From Streptomyces diastatochromogenes (GTDB lineage Bacteria; Actinomycetota; Actinomycetes; Streptomycetales; Streptomycetaceae), in assembly GCA_026913215.1 (NCBI GenBank), contig JAPTYK010000001.1, forward strand, positions 4,774,001 to 4,838,000: 64,000 nucleotides of DNA. Reading direction: 5' to 3'. Below the pieces are notes generated by a model. That model worked only from the letters and a program-made list of their open reading frames with translations. It ran no database searches and had not been told where the DNA came from. Shown piece after piece: positions 44,754 through 53,393 of this stretch (position 1 is its first letter; each line of letters opens with the position of its first letter). A program made the translations under genes and the position numbers.

Positions 44754-46505
44754 TCAGTCCTTGATGTCGCAGATGGCGGCGCCGGACGTGACGGAGGCGC
44801 CGACCTCCGCGCTCAGGCCCTTGACGGTGCCGGAGCGGTGGGCGTTGAGCGGCTGCTCCATCTTCATGGCCTCCAGGACGACGATCAGATCGCCCTCCTT
44901 GACCTCCTGGCCCTCCTCGACCGCGACCTTCACGATCGTGCCCTGCATCGGGGACGCGAGGGTGTCGCCCGAGGCGGTCGGGCCGGACTTCTTCGCCGCG
45001 CGGCGCTTCGGCTTCGCACCGGCCGCCAGGCCCGTGCGCGCCAGCGTCATGCCCAGCGAGGACGGCAGGGAGACCTCAAGACGCTTGCCGCCGACCTCGA
45101 CGACGATCGTCTCGCGGCCCGACTCGTCCTCGTCCGCCTCGGCACCGGCCGGGGCGAACGGCTTGATCTCGTTGACGAACTCCGTCTCGATCCAGCGCGT
45201 GTGGACCCGGAACGGGTCGGCGGTGAAGTCGGGGTCGACCACGACGGCCTGGTGGAACGGGATCGCCGTCGCCATGCCCTCGACCTTGAACTCCGCCAGC
45301 GCGCGGGCCGCGCGCTGGAGCGCCTGCTCACGGGTCGCGCCCGTGACGACCAGCTTGGCCAGGAGCGAGTCCCAGGCCGGGCCGATCACGGAGCCGGACT
45401 CGACGCCCGCGTCGAGGCGGACACCGGGGCCGGTCGGCGGGTCGAAGAGGGTGACCGTGCCGGGGCGGCAGGAAGTTGCGGCCCGGGTCCTCGCCGTTGA
45501 TCCGGAACTCGAAGGAGTGACCGCGGATCTCCGGGTCGCCGTAGCCGAGCTCCTCGCCGTCGGCGATGCGGAACATCTCGCGGACCAGGTCCAGGCCCGT
45601 GACCTCCTCGGTCACCGGGTGCTCGACCTGCAGACGGGTGTTGACCTCCAGGAAGGAGATCGTGCCGTCCGCGGCGACGAGGAACTCGACCGTGCCGGCG
45701 CCGACGTAGCCGGCCTCCTTCAGGATCGCCTTCGACGCCGCGTACAGCTCCGCGTTCTGCGCCTCCGTCAGGAACGGCGCCGGGGCCTCCTCGACCAGCT
45801 TCTGGTGGCGGCGCTGGAGCGAGCAGTCACGGGTGGAGACGACCACCACGTTGCCGTGCTGGTCGGCGAGGCACTGGGTCTCGACGTGGCGCGGCTTGTC
45901 GAGGTAGCGCTCGACGAAGCACTCGCCCCGGCCGAAGGCCGCGACGGCCTCACGGACGGCGGAGTCGTACAGCTCCGGGACCTCTTCGAGGGTGCGGGCG
46001 ACCTTCAGGCCGCGACCGCCACCGCCGAAGGCGGCCTTGATCGCGATCGGCAGGCCGTGCTCCTCCGCGAAGGCCACGACCTCCTCGGCACCCGAGACCG
46101 GGTCCGGCGTGCCCGCGACGAGCGGGCGCCGGCGCGCTGCGCGATGTGCCGGGCGGCGACCTTGTCACCGAGGTCGCGGATCGCCTGCGGCGGCGGGCCG
46201 ATCCACGTCAGACCCGCGTCCAGCACCGCCTGCGCGAACTCCGCGTTCTCGGAGAGGAATCCGTATCCGGGGTGGATCGCGTCCGCACCCGAGTCCTTGG
46301 CGGCCTGGAGCACCTTGGCCATGTCCAGGTAACTGGTGGCCGGAGTGTCACCGCCCAGGGCGAACGCCTCGTCAGCCGCCCGGACGTGCAGGGCGTCCCG
46401 ATCCGGATCGGCGTACACGGCAACGCTGCCGATACCCGCGTCCCGGCACGCCCGGGCCACACGGACAGCGATTTCGCCACGGTTGGCGATGAGCACCTTG
46501 CGCAC
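44754..46505 (-). CDS. accA2: Acyl-CoA carboxylase alpha subunit (biotin carboxylase plus BCCP)
   Basis: About 585 residues after repair near 46130 and 45460. The biotin carboxylase domain is MRKVLIANRGEIAVRVARACRDAGI, then the ATP-grasp segments AIKAAFGGGGRGLKVA and FLEVNTRLQVEHPVTEEVTGLDLV. After a linker the BCCP domain ends in ASPMQGTIVKVAVEEGQEVKEGD and EAMKMEQ, where the Lys carries biotin. It carboxylates biotin with bicarbonate and ATP, and hands it to beta subunits such as PccB (50647-52239). With the epsilon subunit this makes methylmalonyl-CoA and malonyl-CoA. The promoter region contains a palindrome at 46741. Confidence 0.92.
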
Positions 46506-46740
46506 GATGGCTCCCTCCTTGAAACAAGCCGAGTTTAGGGACTGCCGACACGTTCGTTCGACCCGTCCCCACTAGTGAGCTTGCCCACACGGAGTGTGAC
46601 GCCGGGCCTGCTCGGGTCGTGAATTCCCTTATCGCACCACGGTACGCAGGGTTCCATGACGGCACAGTAGCTCCGAGGTGTGGCGCAGGTCTCTGTTCTC
46701 GCGACCAGGGGCCATTCGGGTTTCTTTGTGCAATCCCTAC

Positions 46741-46757
46741 GAATGACTCGATCATTC
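46741..46757. promoter_or_regulatory. Palindrome in the accA2 upstream region
   Basis: GAATGA (46741-46746) and TCATTC (46752-46757) form a perfect inverted repeat around CTCGA, in the 412-bp region between accA2 and the divergent membrane gene. Also here, 46871-46902 holds two direct copies of a 16-bp unit, CGGTAACAGACGAACC and CGGTGACAGACGAACC. Nothing coding is seen in 46506-46917. Confidence 0.45.
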
Positions 46758-46917
46758 TTTGCGGTCGGACTCGACCGATCCTCAAGCGTCGGCGCGCCGT
46801 CGACCGCCGTGTGCGCACCCTTGTCCAGATGTTTACCGGCCAGTAGCGTTCGCGCTGCCGACCGTACTGCCGGTAACAGACGAACCCGGTGACAGACGAA
46901 CCCAGGGGGTGGCCGAG

Positions 46918-47355
46918 GTGGCCCGCAGACCGATAGCCCTCGTGACGGCCGCGGTGCTCCTCCTGGAGGCACCCGGCATCGTCGCGATCAACGCCGTCAT
47001 GGCGGGCTTCCTGGAGGCCCAGTCGATGTCCCTCGCCGGCATGGACCCCGACGCGATGGTCACCGGCACCTGGGGGCTCGGCATCGGCTCCGGCGTCGCC
47101 CTCGTCCTCTGCGCCCTCGTCGCCCTCGTCGCGGGCGTCCGCGACCGCCGGCCGGGCCGCCTCGGCAGGGCGCTCCTCATCGGCTGCGCGATCGTCCACG
47201 GCGTCCTCGGCGCGGTCGCCGTCGGCCTCCTCGGCTGGACCGCCTTCGCCTTCCTGGTGACCGTGCTCGGACTGATCGTCCTCACCCTGGTGGCGTACGG
47301 GAAGGAGCGCGAGCCGGTCGCCGACGCCCCCGCGGAGGCGCCGGCCGCCGGCTGA
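46918..47355 (+). CDS. Hypothetical small integral membrane protein
   Basis: 145 residues with about four hydrophobic helices (PIALVTAAVLLLEAPGIVAINAVMAGFL, GLGIGSGVALVLCALVALVAGV, ALLIGCAIVHGVLGAVAVGLLGWTAFAFLVTVLGLIVLTLVAY) and an acidic/Ala tail. GTG 46918 is chosen for the AGGGGG site 8 nt upstream; the frame is open further upstream. I do not recognise a named family. It is divergent from accA2 and converges on maf with 2 bp between stops. Confidence 0.65.
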   Translation: MARRPIALVTAAVLLLEAPGIVAINAVMAGFLEAQSMSLAGMDPDAMVTGTWGLGIGSGVALVLCALVALVAGVRDRRPGRLGRALLIGCAIVHGVLGAVAVGLLGWTAFAFLVTVLGLIVLTLVAYGKEREPVADAPAEAPAAG

Positions 47356-47357
47356 GC

Positions 47358-47963
47358 TCAGGCCCAGAGGTCGGTGATCTCGACGTCCAGCTTGCGCAGG
47401 AGCCGGCGCAGCAGCGGCAGGGACAGGCCGATCACATTGCCCGGGTCGCCGTCGATGCCGTCGATGAACGGGGCCGAGCGGCCGTCCAGGGTGAACGCGC
47501 CCGCCACGTGCAGCGGTTCGCCGCTCGCCACGTACGCGGCGATCTCCTCGTCCGTCGGCTCGCCGAAGCGGACCACGGTGGAGGCCGTCGCCGACTCGTA
47601 GCGCTTGGCGGCCGTGTCGTAGACGCAGTGGCCGGTCTGCAGGACGCCGACCCGGCCCCGCATCGACTTCCAGCGGGCGGTGGCCTCCTCGGCGTCGGCC
47701 GGCTTGCCGAGCGCCTGCCTGTCCAGCTCCAGGACCGAGTCGCAGCCGATGACGAGCGCGCCGAACACCTCGGGCCTGGCGGCCACATGGGCGGCCTTCG
47801 CCTCCGCGAGGGCGAGCGCGAGTTCGGCCGGGGTCGGGGCGTGGACCTTGTCCTCGTCGACGCCGCTCACGATCACCTCGGGGGAGAGTCCGGCCTGCCG
47901 GAGCAGACCGAGCCGGGCGGGGGAGGCGGAGGCGAGCACGACACGGCGCGGATCAGCAGTCAT
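47358..47963 (-). CDS. maf: Maf/YhdE-type nucleotide pyrophosphatase
   Basis: Encodes 201 residues, intact. VVLASASPARLGLLRQAGL is the Maf signature, with S-x-S-P-R-like phosphate-binding residues. GALVIGCDSVLELDRQALGKPADAEEA contains the catalytic Asp, and the segment VLQTGHCV and the IDGIDGDPGNVIGLSLPLL C-terminus are conserved. Maf proteins hydrolyse non-canonical or ordinary nucleoside triphosphates to monophosphates and affect septum formation. ATG 47963 follows the family N-terminus (MTADPRRVVLASASP). Confidence 0.92.
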   Translation of the reverse strand: MTADPRRVVLASASPARLGLLRQAGLSPEVIVSGVDEDKVHAPTPAELALALAEAKAAHVAARPEVFGALVIGCDSVLELDRQALGKPADAEEATARWKSMRGRVGVLQTGHCVYDTAAKRYESATASTVVRFGEPTDEEIAAYVASGEPLHVAGAFTLDGRSAPFIDGIDGDPGNVIGLSLPLLRRLLRKLDVEITDLWA

Positions 47964-48007
47964 GGGGGCAGCGTAGCCAGTGCGGACGCCCGTACGCGCG
48001 CGCGTGG

Positions 48008-48136
48008 TCAGCGCGCGCTGGCGACGAACATCGCCACCACCATCGCCAGCGCCAGGAGCACACCGGTGCGGCGGAGCATCGCCTGCATGTCGCGCAGGAA
48101 CTTCGGCGGCTGGTTCTTCGGGTCGGACCACAGCAT
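48008..48136 (-). CDS. mmpB: Small morphogenic-type membrane protein (MmpB-like)
   Basis: Encodes 42 residues. MLWSDPKNQPPKFLRDMQAMLRR is a charged, proline-containing N-terminus, followed by one transmembrane helix (TGVLLALAMVVAMFVASAR). A strong GGAGG ribosome site lies 10 nt before ATG 48136. The sequence matches my recollection of the streptomycete family called MmpB found next to the carboxylase/maf genes. The name is tentative. Inner-membrane, single pass. Confidence 0.65.
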   Translation of the reverse strand: MLWSDPKNQPPKFLRDMQAMLRRTGVLLALAMVVAMFVASAR

Positions 48137-48164
48137 GCCCAAATCCTCCGGGGCGGGCTTGAGC

Positions 48165-48192
48165 GGCGCCTGAGTACGGATACTCAGGCGCC
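48165..48192. terminator. Hairpin between TetR gene and mmpB
   Basis: Perfect 12-bp arms (48165-48176 and 48181-48192) around CGGA, only 29 bp before the mmpB start and 53 bp after the TetR stop. It may terminate the TetR transcript or act as an operator or leader hairpin for mmpB. Confidence 0.6.
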
Positions 48193-48245
48193 CCCGTGCC
48201 GAAGGACTATTCGCGGAGCGCGTCCCGCCGGCGCGAGCGCCCGCC

Positions 48246-48860
48246 TCACGGCCGTACGAACACCCGTCCCGCGCCGCCGCCAGCGCCGCCGTCACCGCCC
48301 GCTCCGCGACGGCCCCGTCGAGCTCCTCGCGGGTGACGGTGAAGCGGTAGTAGAGCGGGGCGGAGACGGCGCGGAGGAGTTCGAGGGGTCGGTCCCCGCC
48401 GGGACCTCGCCGCGGCCGCGCCCCGGGTGACGACCGGGGCCCATTCGGCGAGCCGGGTCCGGTAGAAGCCGGCGAGGGCGCGGGCGCACTCCTCGTCGCA
48501 GGCGGCCGCGGCGATGACCGCGCGGAAGACGGCGCCCATCCGGGGGTCCACGAGGGTGGCCCGGACGAGTTCGGCGTTGGCCCGCAGGTCGCCCGGGAGG
48601 CTGCCGGTGTCGGAGGCGGGCAGCGACTGCTCGGCCATGTCGTGCAGGAGGTCGGTGACCAGGCCGACGGGGGAGCCCCAGCGGCGGTACACGGTGGTCT
48701 TGCCGACGCCGGCGGCCGCGGCGATCCGGTCCATGTTCAGCGCGTGGAAGCCGGTGTCGGCGAGGGCCTCCAGGGTGGCGTCGAGGACCGCCCGGCGGAC
48801 CTTCGCGGTGCGGCCGCCGGGGCGCGTGGTGCCGGGCGTGGCCGGCCGGCTCTCAGTCAA
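48246..48860 (-). CDS. TetR-family regulator of the adjacent MFS transporter, frameshifted
   Basis: About 205 residues. The helix-turn-helix is KVRRAVLDATLEALADTGFHALNMDRIAAAAGVGKTTVYRRWGSPVGLVTDLL. The C-terminal domain includes LVRATLVDPRMGAVFRAVIAAAACDEECARALAGFYRTRLAEWAPVV. Two base gaps between about 48330 and 48420 shift the frame out and back, and the end is GVFVRP at 48246. TTG 48860 is preferred because CAGGAG precedes it by 7 nt; ATGs at 48878 and 48911 are in frame, but the latter overlaps the operator. Divergent from the MFS gene, so it is probably its repressor. Confidence 0.78.
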   Translation of the reverse strand: MTESRPATPGTTRPGGRTAKVRRAVLDATLEALADTGFHALNMDRIAAAAGVGKTTVYRRWGSPVGLVTDLLHDMAEQSLPASDTGSLPGDLRANAELVRATLVDPRMGAVFRAVIAAAACDEECARALAGFYRTRLAEWAPVVTRGAAAARSRRGPTPRTPPRRLRPALLPLHRHPRGARRGRRGAGGDGGAGGGAGRVFVRP

Positions 48861-48911
48861 ACGGGACTCCTGTTCCATTAACTGCTTCGACTCTGCTACG
48901 GTACGGGACAT

Positions 48912-48937
48912 CTTAACGGAACTGGCTTCCCATTAAG
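48912..48937. promoter_or_regulatory. Operator-like dyad between TetR and MFS genes
   Basis: CTTAACGGAA (48912-48921) and TTCCCATTAAG (48927-48937) form a near-palindrome around CTGGC. A further TTCCATTAAC copy of the half-site lies at about 48874-48883. Location 12 bp upstream of the MFS ATG suits a TetR operator. Confidence 0.65.
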
Positions 48938-48948
48938 GGGTTCTTCGC

Positions 48949-50342
48949 ATGGTCGCCCTCGATCTCCCCACCACCCCGTCCACCCGCCCCGGCCGGATGA
49001 CCGGCCGGATGCGGCTCGTCCTCGCCGTCCTCCTCCTCGCCCAGTTCATGCTGGCCGTCGACTTCTCGATCCTGAACGTCGCCCTGCCCGTCATCGGCCA
49101 GGGACTCGGCTTCACCCTCGGCGGCCTCCAGTGGATCGCCACCGCCTTCGCCCTCGCCGCCGCCGGATTCACCCTCCTCTTCGGGCGCGTCGCCGACCTG
49201 ATCGGCCGCCGCCGCCTCTTCCTCGGCGGCATGGCCGTCCTCGGCCTCGCCTCCCTCGCCGGCGGCCTCGCCACCGGCCCCGGGACGCTCATGGCCGCCC
49301 GGGTCGCCCAGGGCCTCGCCACCGCCGCCGTCACCCCCGCGGGCCTCTCCCTGCTCACCTCCTCCTTCCCCGAGGGCCCGCTGCGGGCCAAGGCGCTCGG
49401 CCTGAACGGCGCCCTCATGTCCGCGGGCTTCACCACCGGCGCCATCCTCGGCGGCGTCCTCACCGACCTGCTCTCCTGGCGCTGGGCCTTCCTCGTCAAC
49501 GTGCCGGTGGCCCTCGCCGTCCTCCTCGTCGCCCCCGCCGTCCTCGCCGAGAGCCGCCCGGCCGTCCGCCCCCGCCTCGACGTCCCCGGCGCGATCACCG
49601 TCACCGGCGGACTCCTCGCCCTCGTCTACGGCCTCACCGCCACCGGCGAACACGGCTGGACCGACCCCACCGCGCTCACCGCCCTCGCCGCAGGCGCCGC
49701 GCTCTCGCCGCCTTCGTCCTCGTCGAACGGCGGGCCGCCTCGCCCCTCGTCCCGCTCCACGTCCTGCGGCGCCGCACCGTCGTCGGGGGCAACCTCGCCG
49801 GGCTCGTCGCCTTCGTCACCGAGACCTCGCTGGTCTTCCTGATGACCCTCTACCTCCAGGACGTCCTGGGCTTCTCCCCGCTCGCCGCCGGACTCTCCTT
49901 CGGCGTCCTCGGCGCCGGCACGATCCTCGGCGGCGTGACCGCCTCCCGCTTCATCGGCCGCTTCGGCGCCCGCGCCGCCCTCGTCTCCGGCGGACTCCTC
50001 CAGGCCCTCGCCACCCTCGCCCTGTACGGCCTCGGCGACGACCGCGGCAGCCTCGCCCTCCTCCTCGCCGCGACCTTCGCCGGCGGCGTCGGCAACATGC
50101 TCGCGATCGTCGGCTTCATGGTCACCGCCACCTCGGGCCTCCCCGACAGCGAGCAGGGCACGGCCACCGGGCTCGCGACCATGACCCAGCAGATCGGCAT
50201 CACCATGGGCACCCCGGTCATGAGCGCCGTCGTCGTCACCGCGCCCGTCCTCCTCGACGGCATCGGCCGCGCGGTCCTCGTCAACGCCGCGACCGTCGCC
50301 GCCGGAGCCGTCCTGTCGGGCCTCTTCCTCCGCCGTGCGTGA
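48949..50342 (+). CDS. MFS drug-efflux transporter (DHA2-like), one frameshift
   Basis: About 465 residues. LLLAQFMLAVDFSILNVALPVIGQGL is TM1 with the D-x-x-I/V-x-N-V-A-L-P motif of DHA2 efflux pumps. GRVADLIGRRRLFLGG is motif A, and RVAQGLATAAVTPAGLSLL and GAILGGVLTDLLSWRWAFLVNVP are the TM4/TM5 antiporter motifs. One base is missing near 49705, after which FVLVERRAASPLVPLHVLRRR continues. It should pump a hydrophobic compound out of the cell by proton antiport. Regulated by the divergent TetR protein. A terminator follows the stop. Confidence 0.87.
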
Positions 50343-50358
50343 CGGGCACGCGGGCACG

Positions 50359-50396
50359 CGAAAGGCCGGACCCCCGCACAAGGGTCCGGCCTTTCG
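50359..50396. terminator. Terminator between MFS and epsilon subunit genes
   Basis: Perfect 15-bp arms (50359-50373 and 50382-50396), 8-nt loop, between converging genes. Confidence 0.85.
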
Positions 50397-50407
50397 GCGT
50401 GCGACGA

Positions 50408-50617
50408 CTAGGCGGGCCAGTACGACCGCGCCCAGGCCCGCGGGCCCGGCCGGTGCCGTACCGACCGCGCGATGCGGGAGGGTCCGACCACCCTCCGGCG
50501 CCGCCGGGCCGCCCGCCCGGCGGACGCCGCCGCCGTGGCCGCGGCCCGTGCTTGAACGACCGCCAGTGCGGCGGCCAGCTCCTCGGGCGTCGGATTGCCT
50601 CGTACGACCTTGATCAC
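50408..50617 (-). CDS. Acyl-CoA carboxylase epsilon subunit
   Basis: Encodes 69 residues. VIKVVRGNPTPEELAAALAVVQAR is the characteristic start of the actinobacterial AccE/PccE family. A basic middle and W-containing end (RAWARSYWPA) follow. It binds alpha and beta subunits and boosts activity. GTG 50617 has an AAGGAG site 5 nt upstream. It lies 29 bp after pccB on the same strand, so it is in one operon with it. Confidence 0.9.
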   Translation of the reverse strand: MIKVVRGNPTPEELAAALAVVQARAAATAAASAGRAARRRRRVVGPSRIARSVRHRPGPRAWARSYWPA

Positions 50618-50646
50618 AACGGCTCCTTCAGCGCGCGTACGGGGTC

Positions 50647-52239
50647 CTACAGCGGGATGTTGCCGTGCTTCTTCGGAGGAAGGGATTCCCGCTTCGTCCG
50701 CAGCTGACGCAGGCCCTTCACGATCTGCGGACGCGTGTCCGACGGCAGGACCACACCGTCGATGTAGCCGCGCTCGGCCGCGATGTACGGGTTGAGCAGC
50801 GCGTCCTCGTACTCCCGCATCAGCCGCGCCCGCTCCGCCTCCTGGTCCTCCGCCTCGGCGATCGTCCGCCGGTGCAGGATGTTCACCGCGCCCTGCGCCC
50901 CCATGACCGCGATCTGCGCCGTCGGCCACGCCAGGTTCAGGTCGGCGCCCAGGTGCTTGGAGCCCATGACGTCGTACGCGCCGCCGAAGGCCTTCCGCGT
51001 GATGACCGTGATCAGCGGGACCGTCGCCTCCGCGTACGCGTAGATCAGCTTCGCGCCGCGCCGGATGATGCCGCCGTACTCCTGGTCCACGCCCGGCAGG
51101 AAGCCCGGCACGTCCACGAAGGTCAGCACGGGGATGTTGAAGGCGTCGCAGGTCCGCACGAACCGCGCCGCCTTCTCCGAGGCGTTGATGTCGAGGCAGC
51201 CCGCGAACTGCATCGGCTGGTTCGCGACCACGCCCACCGGGAAGCCCTCGACACGGCCGAAGCCGGTCAGGATGTTCGGCGCGAACAGCGCCTGCGTCTC
51301 CAGGAACTCCCCGTCGTCCAGGACGTGCTCGATGACCTTGTGCATGTCGTACGGCTGGTTCGCCGAGTCCGGGATCAGCGCGTCGAGCTCGCGGTCCTCG
51401 TCCGTCACCTCGGTCTCCGCGACCTCCGGGAAGGCGGGCGCCTCGGACAGGTTGTTCGAAGGGAGGTACGAGAGCAGCGACTTCACGTACTCGATGGCGT
51501 CCTTCTCGTCCCCCGCCATGTGGTGCGCCACGCCCGAGGTCGAGTTGTGCGTCCGGGCGCCGCCCAGCTCCTCGAAGCCCACGTCCTCGCCGGTCACCGT
51601 CTTGATGACGTCAGGACCGGTGATGAACATGTGCGAGGTCTGGTCCACCATCACCGTGAAGTCGGTGATCGCGGGCGAGTACACCGCACCGCCCGCGCAG
51701 GGCCCCACGATCAGGGAGATCTGCGGGATCACGCCCGACGCGTGCGTGTTCCGGCGGAAGATCTCGCCGTACATGCCGAGCGCGCTCACGCCCTCCTGGA
51801 TGCGCGCGCCGCCGGAGTCGTTGATGCCGATGACCGGGCAGCCCGTCTTCAGCGCGAAGTCCATCACCTTGATGATCTTCTGACCGTACGTCTCGCCCAG
51901 CGCCCCGCCGAACACCGTGAAGTCCTGCGAGAACACGGCCACCGGACGCCCGTCCACCGTGCCGTACCCGGTGACGACCCCGTCCCCGTACGGCCGGTTC
52001 TTCTCCAGCCCGAAGCTGGTCGAACGGTGCCGGGCCAGCTCGTCCAGCTCCACGAACGACCCTTCGTCGAGAAGCAGGCCGATCCGCTCGCGCGCGGTCA
52101 GCTTGCCCTTCGCATGCTGCTTCTCCACCGCCCGCTCCGAGCCGGCATGCGTGGCCTCGTCGATACGGCGCTTGAGGTCCGCGATCTTGCCCGCGGTCGT
52201 GTGAATGTCGATCTCGTACTGCTCTGCCGGCTCGGACAT
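50647..52239 (-). CDS. pccB: Propionyl/acetyl-CoA carboxylase beta subunit (carboxyltransferase)
   Basis: Encodes 530 residues, intact and full length. The N-terminal half has GYGTVDGRPVAVFSQDFTVFGG, PVIGINDSGGARIQEGV (carboxybiotin oxyanion hole) and GPCAGGAVYSPAITDF. The C-terminal half has FVRTCDAFNIPVLTFVDVPGFLPGVDQEYGGIIRRGAKL, the acyl-CoA-site oxyanion hole, and ITRKAFGGAYDVMGSK. It transfers CO2 from biotin on AccA2 to propionyl- or acetyl-CoA, supplying polyketide and fatty acid precursors. Propionyl preference is inferred from similarity to Streptomyces PccB. Divergent from birA with two dyads between. Confidence 0.94.
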   Translation of the reverse strand: MSEPAEQYEIDIHTTAGKIADLKRRIDEATHAGSERAVEKQHAKGKLTARERIGLLLDEGSFVELDELARHRSTSFGLEKNRPYGDGVVTGYGTVDGRPVAVFSQDFTVFGGALGETYGQKIIKVMDFALKTGCPVIGINDSGGARIQEGVSALGMYGEIFRRNTHASGVIPQISLIVGPCAGGAVYSPAITDFTVMVDQTSHMFITGPDVIKTVTGEDVGFEELGGARTHNSTSGVAHHMAGDEKDAIEYVKSLLSYLPSNNLSEAPAFPEVAETEVTDEDRELDALIPDSANQPYDMHKVIEHVLDDGEFLETQALFAPNILTGFGRVEGFPVGVVANQPMQFAGCLDINASEKAARFVRTCDAFNIPVLTFVDVPGFLPGVDQEYGGIIRRGAKLIYAYAEATVPLITVITRKAFGGAYDVMGSKHLGADLNLAWPTAQIAVMGAQGAVNILHRRTIAEAEDQEAERARLMREYEDALLNPYIAAERGYIDGVVLPSDTRPQIVKGLRQLRTKRESLPPKKHGNIPL

Positions 52240-52315
52240 CGGGATGCGGCTCCCTGCCTGGTCACGGGGGGTTCGTTGACTACGAATGGGCTACTGCCCG
52301 CCTACTGCCCCGTAG

Positions 52316-52369
52316 CGTATCGACGGCGATACGGTTCGGCACTGCGGTCTTTGCCACACCTAGTGTGGC
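52316..52369. promoter_or_regulatory. Two dyads in the pccB-birA divergent promoter region
   Basis: First: CGTATCG (52316-52322) and CGATACG (52327-52333), a perfect 7-bp inverted repeat with a 4-bp centre. Second: GCCACAC (52353-52359), CTA, GTGTGGC (52363-52369), a perfect 7-bp inverted repeat ending 4 bp before the birA ATG. Confidence 0.6.
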
Positions 52370-52373
52370 TTGC

Positions 52374-53217
52374 ATGACGTCCTCTCAAGGCTCCGGCGGA
52401 CCCTGGTCCGACCTCGACAGGCCCCCGTTGAACGCCCCCGCGCTGCGCCGCGCGCTCGTGCTCCCCGATGGGCTGTGGAGCTCGTTCGACGTGGTCACCA
52501 GTACCGGCTCGACCAACAGCGACCTCGCGGCACGGGCCGACGAACTGCCCGAAGGGGCGGTGCTCGTCGCCGAGGAGCAGACCTCGGGGCGGGGCAGGCT
52601 CGACCGCAGCTGGACCGCGCCCGCCAGGTCGGGGCTCTTCCTGTCGGTGCTGCTCAAGCCCGATGTGCCGGTGCACCGCTGGGGCTGGCTGCCGCTGCTC
52701 ACGGGTGTGGCGGCCGCGACGGGCCTCGCGAAGGCCGCGCGGGTCGACACCTCCCTCAAGTGGCCCAACGACCTGCTGGTTTCCGTCGGGGGTGAGGAGC
52801 GGAAGACCGGGGGCATCCTCGCGGAGCGGGCCGGTGCCGACGGGATCGTCGTCGGCCTGGGCATCAACGTCACCCTGCGCGAGGCGGAGCTGCCCGTCCC
52901 CACCGCCGGCTCCCTGCTGCTCGCCGGAGCGGCGTCCACCGACCGCGACACGCTCCTGAGGGCCGTCCTGCGCTCCCTGGAGCAGTGGTACGGCGACTGG
53001 GTGCGGGCCGACGGCGACCCCGCCGCCTCGGGGCTCCAGGCGGCCTACGCGGCCGGCTGCGCCACCCTCGGCCGCCGTGTCCGCGCCGAACTCCCCGGGA
53101 ACGGATGCTGGAGGGCGAGGCCGTCGCCCTGGACGGCGACGGGCGCCTGGTCGTCGAGACGGAGGGCGGCGGCACGGAGGCGGTGGGGCGGGCGACATCG
53201 TCCACCTGCGGACCTGA
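52374..53217 (+). CDS. birA: Biotin--[acetyl-CoA-carboxylase] ligase
   Basis: About 281 residues, without an N-terminal DNA-binding domain. STGSTNSDLAARADELPEGAVLVAEEQTSGRGRLDRSW contains the GRGR loop that binds biotinyl-AMP. SGLFLSVLLKPDVP and LKWPNDLLV carry the catalytic Lys region, and KTGGILAER and VGLGINV complete the domain. One base is missing near 53100; then RMLEGEAVALDGDGRLVVETEGGG ends the SH3-like C-domain at 53217. It attaches biotin to the AccA2 BCCP lysine. ATG 52374 lies 135 bp from pccB, divergent. Confidence 0.9.
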
Positions 53218-53393
53218 CCGGGCCCGCGCGCCGCGCCCTCCGGGCCGTTCACCCGGAGGGCCCGCGCGCGCGACCGGTGCGGGACGGCGTTCGGGGTGAC
53301 CCAGCGCACAGCTGCCGTATCGTGGACCGCGATCGAAGGCGACAGATCGGCAGGGCAAGTGGGCAGCGGCAGGGAACGGGCAGGAGGCGGCCG

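Noticed and set aside
48001..48020. ACGCGCGCGTGG as a fifth nucleoside operator
   Set aside because: Lacks the CTA...TAG flanks and is not next to a nucleoside gene.
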